Source: Chrysemys picta bellii
Lineage: Eukaryota; Chordata; Testudines; Emydidae
Reading direction: 5' to 3'
DNA length: 64,000 bases
Assembly: GCF_011386835.1 (NCBI RefSeq)
Contig: NC_088798.1
Coordinates: forward strand, 1,612,001 to 1,676,000
Part shown: positions 1 through 10,271 of the stretch, piece by piece
Layout: every line of letters starts with the position of its first letter
How positions within the stretch are numbered: the first letter of the stretch is position 1
Notes under the pieces: generated by a model
Databases searched by the model: none
Seen by the model: only the letters and a program-made list of their open reading frames with translations
What the model was told of the DNA's origin: nothing
Program-made: the position numbers and the translations under genes

Positions 1-1097
1 CTCTCTCCAGCCCAGGCTGTCTCTCACAAGGCCTTGCTAGTGACCAGCAGCAAACCCCTCCAGGCACAACCGCATGTGGAGCCCCACACCCAGCTAGATT
101 GCATGAATGCTCCCAGAGCCACTCATGAATCACCCAGAGAAAGGCATCAGAGCCAAATCCCCCCAGCTCCCAGCCGTGCACCTCAGGAATATACTGTCTT
201 GCACCACTCAAGCTGGGCAGTGCAAATTTATGAATTGGTTCACCACTTCAGTAATGGAAAGTGGACATACACCAGCCTTTGTCAAACCTGAACAAATTTG
301 CCATACACCTCAGGCAAACTCACTGGGAAAGATAAACAGTAACACAAATTTATTGACTATAAAAGATAGATTTTAAGTGATATTAAGTGGTCGGCTAAAA
401 ATCAGAGTTAGTTACCAAAATAAAATAGAATCTAAGCAGGCAGTCTAAACTCTCAACCCTATTAGACGGGGCAACATCTAGATTAAGCAGATTTTCTCAC
501 CCCACTGGATATTGCAGTTCATAGTACACAGATTTCACCTTTGAAATCTGGACCAGTCCCCTCAGTTGGAATCTCAAGTCTTCAGCGTCCTTGTTGCTTG
601 CAGTGTAGAGCGTGAAGGAGAAAGGCCCAGTATGTGTCCACTCTGTTTTATACCCTCTGTCCAGGTGCTTGGAGAACACAAGTCCAGGCCTGTCTGATGG
701 GTATTGCTGAGTCTCCAGGCAAGGCTGAGCAATTCCCCGGGTGGGGCCTCATGCAGATGAGTCATCGCATTCTAGCTCCCTTGTTGGACAATGGCTGGTG
801 ATGGGCTGTTTGACACCTGCCCGGGCGTTGGTTACTTTCCTTGCTGTTGTCTCTCGGGAGCTAATATCTGACTGGTTCCCCAATTTAGAGCATGTTTTAG
901 TGACCACCATACAACACAAGTCTCATAACTTCATATGCATTGATGATACACATCTATGGATAGAGAAATGACTTTCAGCAGATCATAACCTTTCCCCTGA
1001 TACCTTACAAGGTATGCTTTATATTTAAGATCACGAATATATGAAAATGAGGAATATGGGGGTTATAGTACGCTCCCCCAAGGTATAGAATGTCACA
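1..1097 (-). mobile_element. Antisense LTR (family A), left end outside the window
   Basis: This segment matches the complete solo LTR at 62207-63216 over nearly its whole length, in the same orientation. It ends in GTCACA at 1092-1097, the same terminus as that copy. Read on the minus strand it has LTR logic: a 5' TGTGAC end and an AATAAA polyadenylation signal (complement of 349-354). The other end lies before base 1, so the target duplication cannot be tested. It directly abuts a CR1 fragment at 1098, which it probably interrupted. The small ORFs inside are not genes. Confidence 0.82.
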
Positions 1098-1290
1098 GCA
1101 TAAACGGGAATCTTGAGTATGAGCAGAGAGGTTATTTTGCTTCTTCATTTGACACTGGTGGAATAATTTGTCAAGTTCTGGTGTCCATAACTTAAGAAGG
1201 ATGTTGATAAATTGAAGAGGGTTCTGAGAAGAGCCATTAGAATGATTAAAGGATTAGAAAACCTGCCTTATGGTGATAGGTTCAAGGAGC
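1098..1290 (+). mobile_element. CR1 LINE fragment, 3' part of the RT region
   Basis: The + strand resembles the CR1 segment at 15040-15200 (the stretch encoding the C-terminal CR1 RT region around a degraded 'single-species RATRMIKGL-like' block). It is full of stops and only about 190 bp long. It is a dead fragment abutting the LTR at 1097. Confidence 0.6.
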
Positions 1291-1379
1291 TGTCTGAGCC
1301 GAGGATGACCGTCTGCCAAATTAAGTGCCCCGCCTCAGAGCATGGATGCACTCAATTAAACATTTGAATTTTTTCCTAA

Positions 1380-1560
1380 TCTTGTTCTTGGATATGGCTA
1401 CATCATTTTTGCTGATTTTATTTAGAAAAAAAAATCAACCTGAGGCAGGCACCTGGCATGGAAACTGTCCACCTGAATAGTTAAAGTTTGGCAAAGTTAT
1501 AAGCAACTGAAAATAGGGTCTTATAATGGAAAATGTTAGGGAACCTTAACTTTAGCCATC
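1380..1560 (+). repeat. Unclassified interspersed repeat, copy A
   Basis: Bases about 1437-1550 match 28905-29020 closely, including the shared stretch 'ataagcaactgaaaa' and the words around 'agggtcttataatgg'. No coding capacity, terminal inverted repeat or target duplication was recognised. It may be an old SINE or DNA-element remnant; I cannot name the family. The preceding 90 bp (1291-1380) hold nothing I recognise. Confidence 0.55.
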
Positions 1561-1611
1561 ACTACCAGCTCCACCTATAATATGATAGCACATAGAATAA
1601 GGAATACTTGT

Positions 1612-1761
1612 ATGCAGTGTTGTTGTAGCCATGTTGGTCCCAGGATATTAGAGAGACAAGGTGGTAATATCTGTTATTGGACCAACTGCTCTTGGTGAGA
1701 GAGACAAGCATTTGAGATACACAGAGCTCTTCTTCAGATCTGGGAAATGTAAATTCATAAC
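1612..1761 (-). mobile_element. Penelope-like element tail, left piece (inverted part)
   Basis: Bases 1612-1747 are the antisense form of a PLE 3' tail common in turtle DNA (the 'ttggtccaataaaagatatt' type tail, here as its complement). At about 1747 the sequence switches to the sense orientation of the same family (aaattcataac) and is interrupted at 1762 by the Gypsy element. It resumes at 10490. The family assignment rests on recall of PLE tails and not on a protein domain here. Confidence 0.55.
1757..1761. repeat. Gypsy target-site duplication, left (ATAAC)
   Basis: ATAAC sits immediately before the TG of the 5' LTR and recurs at 10490-10494 immediately after the CA of the 3' LTR. A 5-bp duplication is the usual length for Ty3/Gypsy integration. 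Confidence 0.85.
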
Positions 1762-1985
1762 TGTAGAGATATATTTGTGCAAGATTATAATTTAGAGAGG
1801 CTCCCTACTAAGGGACAGTATTATGAATATAGGAATTTTGAGCCATGCCCTGGAAGCGGGGTGGAGAGCACAATGTGACTGTGCCCAGCAGTTCGCCACA
1901 GAAGCTCACACATTTGTTTTTTATACAAGTTTTGTTTCTTTCTCATTCACTGATCTGTTGTTTAATGAACCCCAAGACTATTGCA
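1762..1985 (+). repeat. Gypsy 5' LTR
   Basis: A 224-bp LTR starting TGTAGAGATA and ending ATTGCA. It aligns along its length with 10272-10489 (shared blocks include 'ataatttagagag', 'gagccatgccctgga' and 'tgtttaatgaacccc'). Many substitutions separate the two LTRs, implying an old insertion. ORFs at 1823-2279 cross the LTR and are not real genes. Confidence 0.88.
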
Positions 1986-2003
1986 TGGTGTCAGAGCTGC
2001 CGA
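1986..2003 (+). other. Gypsy primer-binding site, probably tRNA-Leu
   Basis: The sequence right after the LTR begins TGGTGTCAGA, the complement of the CCA-ended 3' end of a vertebrate leucine tRNA (from recall). Later positions match less well, consistent with decay. Position directly after the LTR end supports the boundary at 1985. Confidence 0.65.
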
Positions 2004-2365
2004 ATGAGAAGGAGACTGCAGTCACTTTGAGGTTAATGCCTGTGTTTGAAAGGGAAAGCAGAGGCCTGGGGAGCAGGTGGAGCAAACAAGAGCAAAGGGT
2101 TTTGTATGTATTTTATGAGCACAATAGTAGCTTTCTTAAGAAGGGAAGAAAGCCAAACATGCAACCTCCACCCAGTCTGCAACTGTCAAAGATGCAGAAA
2201 ACTGAAAAAAAAAAAAATCCAACAGAGATCTGATTTGTATTTAGCAGCCATCGGGCAGAGGAGAAAAATGATAACGTGATAATCTTTTTGCATGTTGTTG
2301 GGGAGGAAGCATTGGATATTTATAACAACTTTGTTTGAAGAAAGTGAAAGCATGAGTTAAGTAAA

Positions 2366-2790
2366 ATGCTGACTAAATTTGAGGAACATTGCTTGCCAAA
2401 AAGAAACAAGACCTTTGAGAGAGACAGATTTTTTATGTGCATGCAAAGAACTGATGACAACATAAAGCAATATATCGCAGAATTAAGGACACTAAGTAAA
2501 ACCCGTAACTTTGACCACAGACTCTGTCAACTCACCAGAGAGAGAATCATTGGTGGCATTAAAGACAATGTGTTAAAAGAGAGAGAGCTCCGTGAAGGAA
2601 TCTTAACTTTAGAAAACGCTCTCCTGAACTGTGAAAGCACAAGCCAAAGAGCTGAACCCACCAGAAGAGGTTATACGTGTACTAAGTACAAAAGGATATA
2701 GCCAGAAAAGGTCAAAAAATGGAACCACAGGCTTTGAAAACCACTACTGGGGGAGACTGGGTACAGACAGGTATGTGGAAGATGTGGATC
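2366..2790 (+). pseudogene. Gypsy gag fragment with the first half of a zinc knuckle
   Basis: The open stretch at 2366-2701 shows the typical retrotransposon Gag block: an 'F..CLP..N.TFERD.F' start, a polar 'DDNIKQYIAELRTL' helix and a 'LTRERIIGGIKD' segment. After a frameshift, codons for C-x-x-C lie at 2774-2785, the start of a nucleocapsid zinc knuckle. The matching H-x4-C half lies at 5851-5868, beyond the inserted CR1. Gag packages the element RNA. The start codon is not preserved with confidence; the leader 2004-2365 is non-coding or decayed. Confidence 0.75.
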
Positions 2791-3469
2791 CACATGCATA
2801 ATTAGGAAGGCCAAAAAAGAATTTGAAGAACACCTCGCCAAAGACTTAAATTTTTTTTTTACTTTACTTTTTAAGTACATCAGAAGCAGGAAGCCTGCTA
2901 AACAACCAATGGGGCCACTGGACGATCGAGATGCTACAGCAGCACTTAAGGACGATAAGGCCATTGCAGAGAAACAAAATGAATTCTTTGCATCGGTCTT
3001 CATGGCTAAGGATGTGAGGGAGATTCCCAAACCTGAGCCATTCTTTTTAAGTAACAAATCTGAGGAACTGTCCCAGATTAAGGTGTCATTAGAGGAGGTT
3101 TTGGAACAAATTGATAAATTAAACAGTAATAAGTCACCAGGACCAGATGGTATCACCCAAGAGTTCTGAAGGAACTCAAATGTGAAATTGCAGAGCTAAC
3201 TATGGTTTGTAACATATCATTTAAATCAACTTCTGTACTAAGTGACTGGAGGATAGCTAATGTGATGCCAAATTTTAAAAAGGGCTCCAGAGGTGATCTC
3301 GGCAATTACAGGCCCATAAGCCTGACTTCAGTACCGGGCAAATTGGCTGAAACTATAGTAAAGAACAGAATTGTCAAACACATAGATGAACATAATTTAT
3401 TGGAGAAGAGTCAACATGGTTTTTGTAAAGAGAAATCATGCCTCACCAATCTACTAGAATTCTTTGAGG

Positions 3470-3474
3470 GGGGT
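3470..3474. repeat. Target-site duplication of nested solo LTR, left (GGGGT)
   Basis: GGGGT precedes the TG at 3475 and recurs at 4525-4529 after the CA at 4524. The CR1 reading continues across the two sides, which confirms a clean insertion. Confidence 0.82.
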
Positions 3475-3518
3475 TGTAGTAGGTTCACACCGGGGCTCTA
3501 CCCTCTGGGACGGAGGGG

Positions 3519-3540
3519 CGCCACACCGACTCACTACAGC
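3519..3540 (-). repeat. Internal copy of the solo LTR terminus
   Basis: About 20 bases ending ...ACTCACTACAG (3519-3540) are repeated at 4504-4525, the terminus of the same LTR. The internal copy lies about 45 bp from the opposite end, so the LTR carries its own left terminal sequence again near its right end. Confidence 0.75.
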
Positions 3541-3549
3541 ACAGACAGT

Positions 3550-3825
3550 CAAAGCTCAGGCCCCTTTACGCAGGGGCTGAGCGACCACCAGTTCAGGGAG
3601 CTCAGGCCCTCAGGCAGGGCTGAGCAAACACTCAGCTAGCTCAGGCCCTTTGGTGCAGGGGCTGAGCAATAATCAACAGTTTAAAGTGGGCCCAGGCCCT
3701 GGATCAGGGCGGGGCACAAACAGTCACAGCTCAGGCCGCTTGGTGCAGGGGCTGAGCGACAGTCAGTTACGGGGCTCAGGCCCTCTGGTGCAGGGGCTGA
3801 GCAACAATGCACTTGGGGGAGGCCC
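3550..3825 (+). repeat. Imperfect tandem repeat, unit about 45-60 bp
   Basis: The core 'ggtgcaggggctgagc' and its variants recur about six times, each preceded by 'ctcaggcc'. Spacing varies. It is inside the solo LTR, on the minus-strand downstream (R/U5) side. Confidence 0.7.
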
Positions 3826-4141
3826 AGGTTCCTACCTGAGCGTTGGGTGAGGGGGAAGCCTGCCACGCGTGAGCTGGGGTGGCAGGGTGGGATTGCTTCC
3901 CAGCCCGGGGCCCTAGCAGTGGTTACTGCCGCTGCTGGTCAGTGGGGTGTCCTGACCGAAACACACTGACATCGGCTCACATATCTTTGCAACCTGACCG
4001 GGGTCGGCTACCCCCGGGCTACTTCTGTGTTCCCCCTCGGGGCCTACCTCATTGGTGATGCTGGGTTCGGGCCAGTCCAGCAGCATCGGTTCCTCGGGTG
4101 CGGGGCTTGGGGGCAGGTCTGGCAGCTCTCCACCAGGGTAG

Positions 4142-4258
4142 CTGGCCCGGGGCAGGCTTGGCCAGTCCTCCTCGGGGTACCTGGCCCGGGGCAGGCTTGG
4201 CCAGTCCTCCTCGGGGTGCCTGGCCCGGGGCAGGCTTGGCCAGTCCTCCTCGGGGTAC
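4142..4258 (+). repeat. Tandem repeat, three copies of a 39-bp unit
   Basis: Units start at 4142, 4181 and 4220 with 'ctggcccggggcaggcttgg' and differ at single positions. They lie just downstream (minus sense) of the LTR TATA box, so they would fall in the transcribed part of the LTR. Confidence 0.85.
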
Positions 4259-4394
4259 CTGCCGAGAGGTAGGCTCGACTGGCGCGGTGGGGTAGCAGGC
4301 GGCTTGCGGCCTGCGGCTGTCTCCCAAGCGGGAGCTTGGCCCGGGACGTCTGCTCTCTCTGCCGGCCTGGGCTCCACTGAGCTCTGCAGGCGGG

Positions 4395-4402
4395 CTTTTA
4401 TA
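4395..4402 (-). promoter_or_regulatory. TATA box of the solo LTR
   Basis: The minus strand reads TATAAAAG here, about 120 bp inside the minus-strand 5' end of the LTR. It is the core promoter element expected in the U3 part of an LTR. Activity is unknown. Confidence 0.6.
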
Positions 4403-5850
4403 CTTCCGGGTCGGGGCCGTGACCTCGGAGGGGCGGGCGCCGGACCCAGTGCCTCCGCCCACATTGGGTTTAGGGGAAGTTCGGCCCTATGCGGGACAGA
4501 GTGACGCCACACCGACTCACTACAGGGGTCAACAAACATGTGGACAAGGGGGAGCCAGTGGATATAGTGTACTTAGATATTCAGAAAGCCTTTGACAAGG
4601 TCCCTCACCAAAGGCGCTTAAGCAAAGTAAGCTGTCATGGGATAAGCGGGAAGGTGCTCTCATGGATCGGTAACTGTTTCCTATCTTTTAACCAAAGAGT
4701 AGGAATAAATTGTCAGTTTTCAGAATGGAGAGAGGTAAATAGTGGTGTCCCCCAGGGGTCTGTACTGGGCCCAGTCCTATTCAACATATTCATAAATGAT
4801 CTTGAAAAGGGGGTAAACAGAGAGGTGGCAAAATTTGCAGATGATACAAAACTACTCAAAAGAGTTAAGTCCAAAGCAGACTGTGAAAAGCTACAAAGGG
4901 ATCTCACAAAACTGGGTGACTGGGCAACAAAATGGCAGATGAAATTTAATGTTTATAAATGCAAAGTAATGCACATTGGAAAACATAATCCCAACTATAC
5001 ATATAAAATGATGGGGTCTAAATTAGCTGTTACCACTCAAGAAAGAGATCTTGGAGTCATTGTGGATTGTTCTCTGAAAACATCCACTCAATATGCAGCG
5101 GCAGTCAAAAAAGCGAACAGAATGTTGGGAATCATTAAGAAAGGGATAGATAAGAGACAGAAAATATCATATTTCCTCTATATAAATCCATGGTACGCCC
5201 ACATCTTGAATACTGCATGCAGATGTGGTCGCCCCATCTCAAAAAAGATATATTGTACTTGGAAAAGGTTCAGAAAAGAGCAACAAAAACGATTAGGGGT
5301 ATGGAACAGCTTCCGTATGAGGAGAGATTAATAAGATTGGGACTTTTCAGTTTGGAAAAGAGACGACTAAGGGGCGATATGATCGAGGTCTATGCAATCA
5401 TTACTGGTGTGGAGAAAGTAAATAAGGAAGTATTATTTACTCCTTCTCATAACACATGAACTAGGGGTCACCAAATGAAATTAATAGGCCGCATGTTTAA
5501 ACAAACAAAAGGAAGTATTTCTTCACAGAACCTACAGTCAACCTGTGGAATTCTTGCCAGAGGGTGTTGTGAAGGCCAACACTATAACAGGGTTCAAAAA
5601 AGGACTAGATAAGTTCATGGAGGATAGGTCCCTCAATGGCTATTAGCCAGGATGGGCAGGGATGGTGTCCCTAGCCTCTGTTTGCAAGAAGCTGGGAATG
5701 GGTGACTGGATGGATCACTCAATGATTACCTACCTGCTCTGTTCATTCCCTCTGGGGCACCTGGCATTGGCCACTGTCAGAAGACAGGATACTGGGCTAG
5801 GTGGACCTATGGTCTGACCCAGTATGTCCGGTCTTATGTTCTTATCACAG

Positions 5851-8007
5851 CATGGCCCAAACCAGTGTTTTTCCTTGGGGAAACTGTCATAAATATGGGA
5901 GAAATAATCATTTTGCAAAATGCTGCAGATCTCAATTGCAGAAAAGTTTAAGTGCATTCAGTTGAAGACAACCTCAATGAGTAGTTTTACATAGACATGC
6001 TGAGATCAAGCAAACCTGATGAGAGAGACTGGATTCTGCCTGTAAAAGTGAATGAAACAATTATTCCACTCAAACTGCACACAGGAGCTCAAGTTAATAT
6101 TCTGTCTGGAAAGATTATGAAAAACTGAAAATAAGACCAAAACTGAGACCAACAAAAATAAAGTAACTGGTTATTCTGGAACAAATATACCAGTGAAAGG
6201 GAGGTGCATTGCTAGCATCAACTATAAAAACATCATGTACAGATGCCTGTTCATTGTAGTGCCAAAGGAGCGGACACCAATTTTAGGCCTGGTCACCTGC
6301 GAAAAAGCTCTCACTACAAGATCATACTGAACCTGGCTATGAGACGCTCATTCGGGAATATAATGATCCTTTTCATAGTTTGGGTTGCTTGCAGGGTGAA
6401 CGTACAATCCAGATAACCAGGCATCTCCATGCAGTCATCCATCCATGGAGAAAGGCGTCATTTTCACTTTGTGATAAACTCAAGGTTGAGCTGGCAAGGA
6501 TAGACGCACCCCAAGTAATGCAAGAAATTGAGAAGCCAATGGAATGGAGAAAAATAACAGCCAACTGTTGCATATGCTTAGATCCGAGATACCGCAACAA
6601 GGCTGTGAAAAGAGAACATTTCGAACTGCCAGCCAGAGGAGAAATGATGGCTCAATTTGCAAATGCTCAGTATTTCCGTAAATTGGTTGCATCCTCAGGA
6701 TTTTGGCAGCTAAAATTAACCAAAGAAAGCTCAAAACTGTGCACATTTTATCCCCCGTTTGGAAGATACAGATTCATACGCCTACCCTTCGGCATAGCTT
6801 CACTGGAGTTATACCACAAAACCATACATACGATCTATGGATATATTAATGGTGCCAACACCTCAATGGAGGACGACGTCATCCGGGGCTCAACTAAAGA
6901 GGAGCATGATTGTAGACTTCAGGAAGTCTTGGATGCAAGTAGAGTTGCAAACTTGAAACTAAATAGAGAGAAATGTATCCTAGGGGGCTACAGAACTGAC
7001 TTTTGTTGGAGATTTTATTTCCAACCAAGGTGTAAAACCTAGTAAAATGAAGGTTTCAGCCATTGAAATGATACCATGTCCCCAGTCAAAGAAAGATTCC
7101 AGCAGTTCCTGGGAATGGCTAATTATCTTGGAAAATTCGTACCAAGTCCATCTACAATAGCGGTGGCTTTGAGGAGACTGCTAGAACATACTGGGCTGCA
7201 GAACAGGAGGGATCATGGGAAGGGTTGAAACAACTGTTGCAAGGGCCAGTGTTGAAGTTCTATGCGCCAGGCGAGCCTATTAAAATTTCAGCAGATGCTT
7301 CACTGTCTGGGTTAGGTGCAGTGATTTTACAGAAACACAGTGATTGTTGGCAACCAATCGCATAAGCCACAAAATCACTGACTGAGGCAGAAACCAGATA
7401 TGCCCCAATTGAGAACAAGCTTTTGGGAATATTGTTTGCCTGTGAGAGAGTCAATCAGTATATTTATGGCCAGACAGTGGGTGTTGAAATGGACCACAAG
7501 CACCAATAGCATTATTTAGCAAACCGCTAAATGACTTCACCTTAAGGATTCAAAGAATGATGATAAAGCTGCAAAAGTATGATTTGGTTGTGACCTACAT
7601 GCCCAGTAAATTCATGTTTACTGTGGATGCACTTTCCAGAGAGGTGACTCCCACTGTGAACCCAGAAAAGACCTTAGAGACAGAGATGCAAGCTTATGTA
7701 GATTTGATTGTAAAGTCAATTCCCATCGCTAACAAGAAACTGTACCAAGTAAGACGGGAAACAGAGGAAGTTGAAGCACGGGGGACCCTTAAAGAAGTGA
7801 CAATTGAAGGGTGGCCTGAAGAAATAAGCAGTTTCTGGGCAAGTATAAGAGACTAGTGGAACTACAGACATGAACTTACTCTGATAGACGGGTGATTTTC
7901 AAGGGCAGCAAGGTTGTAATGCCAATGAGCCTCCAGAAAGAAATGCTACAGAAGACCCATGAGGGTCATTTCGGAACTGAGAAGTGCGAACGAGCAGGAG
8001 AGGTGAT
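5851..8007 (+). pseudogene. Gypsy pol remnant: zinc knuckle end, protease, RT, RNase H, integrase start
   Basis: 5851-5868 gives H-x4-C, the end of the first zinc knuckle. A second knuckle at 5885-5923 has Tyr in place of its second Cys. A protease-like HTGAQVN block lies near 6080. RT spans about 6360-7040 (FRKLVASSGFWQLKL, FGRYRFIRLPFG); the region where the catalytic YxDD should be reads SMEDDVI, disturbed by an extra residue. RNase H follows at about 7225-7500 (ISADASLSGLGAV). The connection region (7557-7660, ending VDALSRE) and the H/C-rich start of integrase (around 7950-8000) come last. Several frameshifts and an in-frame stop near 7364 separate the parts. The integrase catalytic core is not seen. 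Confidence 0.85.
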
Positions 8008-10061
8008 TGTGACTTTCCCGGGGTACAATCTGGACGGATGAACAGCTGTGTCCCCTCAATTCTTCAACCTGGGTGCCTTTTACACCGGCTTTGCTGTGAG
8101 CGCAACCGCTCCTGGCAGGGCCGTCCTTAGAATTTATGGGGCCAGGCGCAAGTTACCTGAGGGGGATATTGAGGGACGGGGGAGGGGAAGGTGGGGGCTC
8201 CACTGAAGGCGGTCCCCAGCCAGCGCCGCTGACCATGGACCCCTGCCCAGACCTGCCCTTCCCTCCGCTGCTCGCCCGGCGTGGTTTCTGCCAGGGCTCC
8301 CAGGCGAGCTCGGGGCTTCTTCCACCCTGCGGCTTGGGCTGTCTGCGTGGGTGCCCATTTTTCTGGGGATCCCATATTGGCCGGGGGGGGGGCTCTGGGC
8401 ACATGCCTTGTTGGCCTGTGTGTTAATCTGCATGGGGAGGTGATGGAAGCTCTTGCCAGGGCCTTCCGCGTCCCCGTCCCCCCCAGCTTTGAGAGGAGAT
8501 TCTGCTCTCCAGCGCGCATGGCTCCCTCCCGGCACCCACATCCCCACTCCAGCTCCTACCTTCTTGATCTTCCAGGGGGCGGAGAGAAGCCCTCCGGCCA
8601 GCGGGCAGGCTGAAGGGGGTGAGCAGTGGGCGAGGGGGAGGAGCCCGGGGACTTCTTCCACTTCCCCCCCCCCTTTTTTTTTTAAATTTCCCACCCGCAC
8701 TGCTGATTGGTTGTCCTGATTCACTCTGCACATGTGCAACAAGGAAGACGCCGGGTGCAAACGGCACACAACCCCGGCCAGCCTCCGAACGGGTAGGGAC
8801 AGCGGAGTCAGAGCACAGCACAAGTGGAACAGGCTGGGGCCCCAAATTTCTGGGTGCCCTACACAGCCGCGTATGCTGCGTATGCCTAAGGACGGCCCTG
8901 GCTCATGGCCTGCTCTTACTCACAGCCTCCAGCATTCTCTCCCAGCTATAATGTCTGAGTGCTATAGCCAGCCACCTTGAATTGCACTGCAGAGCAACAC
9001 CAGCAAACTCCCAGTCCCAGATTTCCCCCAGAAATGTGCGTCTTTTGCTGCCCAGCTCCCTCCTGCACAAACCAAACTCACATAAAGTCTGTCATTTCAT
9101 TAACAGCAAATGATATGCACAAATCTTGTTATCCCAAATGGAGTTTCCCAAACACTTCAATCCAAACAAACACTGGTTTAGATAAAGCAATAAAACAAGT
9201 TTATTAACAACAGAAAGATGGATTTCAAGTGATTACAAGTCATGAGGCATAAAAGTCAGAATTGGCTACAAGAAAATAAAAAAAGGCAATTAATATCTAA
9301 CTTAATAAGCTAAATGAATTCAAAGCAAAGGTTTCTGTCAGCACATGGTCTAGCAGTCTTACTGGCTGGAATCCTTTCTTCCAGGACACTCCCCCAATTC
9401 AGTGTTAATTTCCTTGTCCTTCCAGTGTTGTTGATGGCATGAGCGGAGAGAAAGGGAAGAGAATTTTGGAGCGTCTGTTCTCCTTTCTTACAGCTCTCTT
9501 TTTCTTTGAAAATCATCTCCAGCTGGGTTTCAGAAGACAGCAGGTCTTTGAGGAAGGAAACTCTAACTGTTTCTTTGCCAAAATGTAGATTTCTCGCTCA
9601 CGCCCTTTTTCTGCCAAAGAGTAGCTGCTTAACCAAGTGATGGTCCATTTGATTTTGTTGACACCTGGCTGAGGTGTCTGTTTGCTTTTTGTCTTCAAGG
9701 AACTGGTTTGCGCCTGCTTTTTTAAACTTGGGACATGTCTCGGTAATGTTATATAGCACACTCTTATAACTTTACATACAATGTTGCCACACATATTTTA
9801 AAACTAGGACAATAATTGGCAAATTATGAGTTTTCAAATGAGCCATTATAGTTTTGTAAACAGGGTGAACATAGGGGGACAGACTCACAGTGGTGTACTG
9901 CCCATGGGTCAAACTCTGTGATTGGAAACTGCTTTCGTGCTTGAAATACAAGCCATTCCAACAGGCAGAGCTGCTGAGACCTCGCCCAGTCCCCAAAGCC
10001 TTATGAGAAGGTGGGCGCTGATTTTCTTATCTGGCAGTCAAAGGATTATTTAATAGTCACA
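8008..10061 (-). mobile_element. Antisense LTR inserted in the Gypsy integrase region
   Basis: The left edge TGTGACTTTCCC resembles the start of the family-A LTR at 62207, and the proposed right edge is AGTCACA. Minus-strand AATAAA near 9200 (complement of 'ttattaacaa' context) supports antisense orientation. Removing the nested hAT element leaves about 1.26 kb. Flanks are GTGAT on the left and GATTA on the right, so no clean 5-bp duplication is seen; the right boundary is tentative. Gypsy integrase sequence does not resume properly after it. Confidence 0.6.
8116..8900. mobile_element. hAT non-autonomous element (CAGGGCCG family), 785 bp
   Basis: Terminal inverted repeats CAGGGCCGTCCTTAG and its complement lie at the two ends. 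The flanks are GCTCCTGG (8108-8115) and GCTCATGG (8901-8908), an 8-bp duplication with one mismatch, the hallmark of the hAT superfamily. The GC-rich interior generates long ORFs on both strands (for example 8134-8823), none with a transposase motif. A poly-pyrimidine tract at about 8660-8685 is inside. Confidence 0.85.
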
Positions 10062-10261
10062 GATTATTGTTTTCTGTATCCAGAAATGTGCACACCGCAC
10101 GGTACTAGCAGTAAGTAAGCGTGCTTGTAACCTCTCCTCTCTCGGTAGCTGACATGCTGGGTTTATGGAAATGTACTAGAGTTGAGAAGGTAACGTATGT
10201 GTTATCAGATAGTTGTTAGCTGTTTCTGTATATGTATATAAGAGCTAATTGGATTTTTTAG

Positions 10262-10271
10262 GAGGGAAGAT
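10262..10271 (+). other. Gypsy polypurine tract
   Basis: The purine run GGAGGGAAGA lies directly before the TG of the 3' LTR, where the plus-strand primer of reverse transcription is expected. Confidence 0.7.

Larger units (their letters stand above)
3475..4524 (-). mobile_element. GC-rich solo LTR inserted in the CR1
   Basis: A 1,050-bp block with TGTAGT/ACTACA termini and a 5-bp GGGGT duplication replaces nothing in the CR1, so it is an insertion. The TATAAAAG box on the minus strand (complement of 4395-4402) gives the orientation. It is far richer in GC than the surrounding CR1 and carries two tandem-repeat fields. No internal retroviral coding region is present, as expected for a solo LTR. 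Minus-strand ORFs of up to 208 codons across the repeats look like by-products of GC-rich tandem repeats. Confidence 0.82.
2800..5845 (+). mobile_element. CR1 LINE nested in the Gypsy gag, 5' truncated
   Basis: This sense CR1 begins in the linker after the endonuclease and runs to its 3' end. Recognisable blocks: linker and RT N-terminus (2909-3169, ending KSPGPDGI), fingers (3202-3470, with NYRPISLTS), then after the nested LTR the palm and thumb (4530-5455), with the catalytic FADD codons at 4833-4844 and GVPQGSVLGP just upstream. The 3' untranslated part (5456-5845) ends in the CR1-typical 'ttatgttctt'. RT activity would copy the element RNA at a nicked target. Stops and frameshifts (for example at about 3168 and 5330) and the inserted LTR make it inactive. 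Confidence 0.9.

Noticed and set aside
1823..2279. ORFs of 136 and 77 codons near 2 kb
   Set aside because: They straddle the Gypsy 5' LTR and leader, where no protein is expected.
3913..4539. Minus-strand ORF of 208 codons with repeated acidic words
   Set aside because: It spans a solo LTR and simple tandem repeats, and starts in the adjoining CR1. Kept only as an oddity of the LTR.
8134..8845. Overlapping minus-strand ORFs of 229 and 140 codons and + strand ORFs
   Set aside because: They lie in a GC-rich non-autonomous hAT element, overlap in several frames, are proline/glycine/arginine-rich and show no domain.
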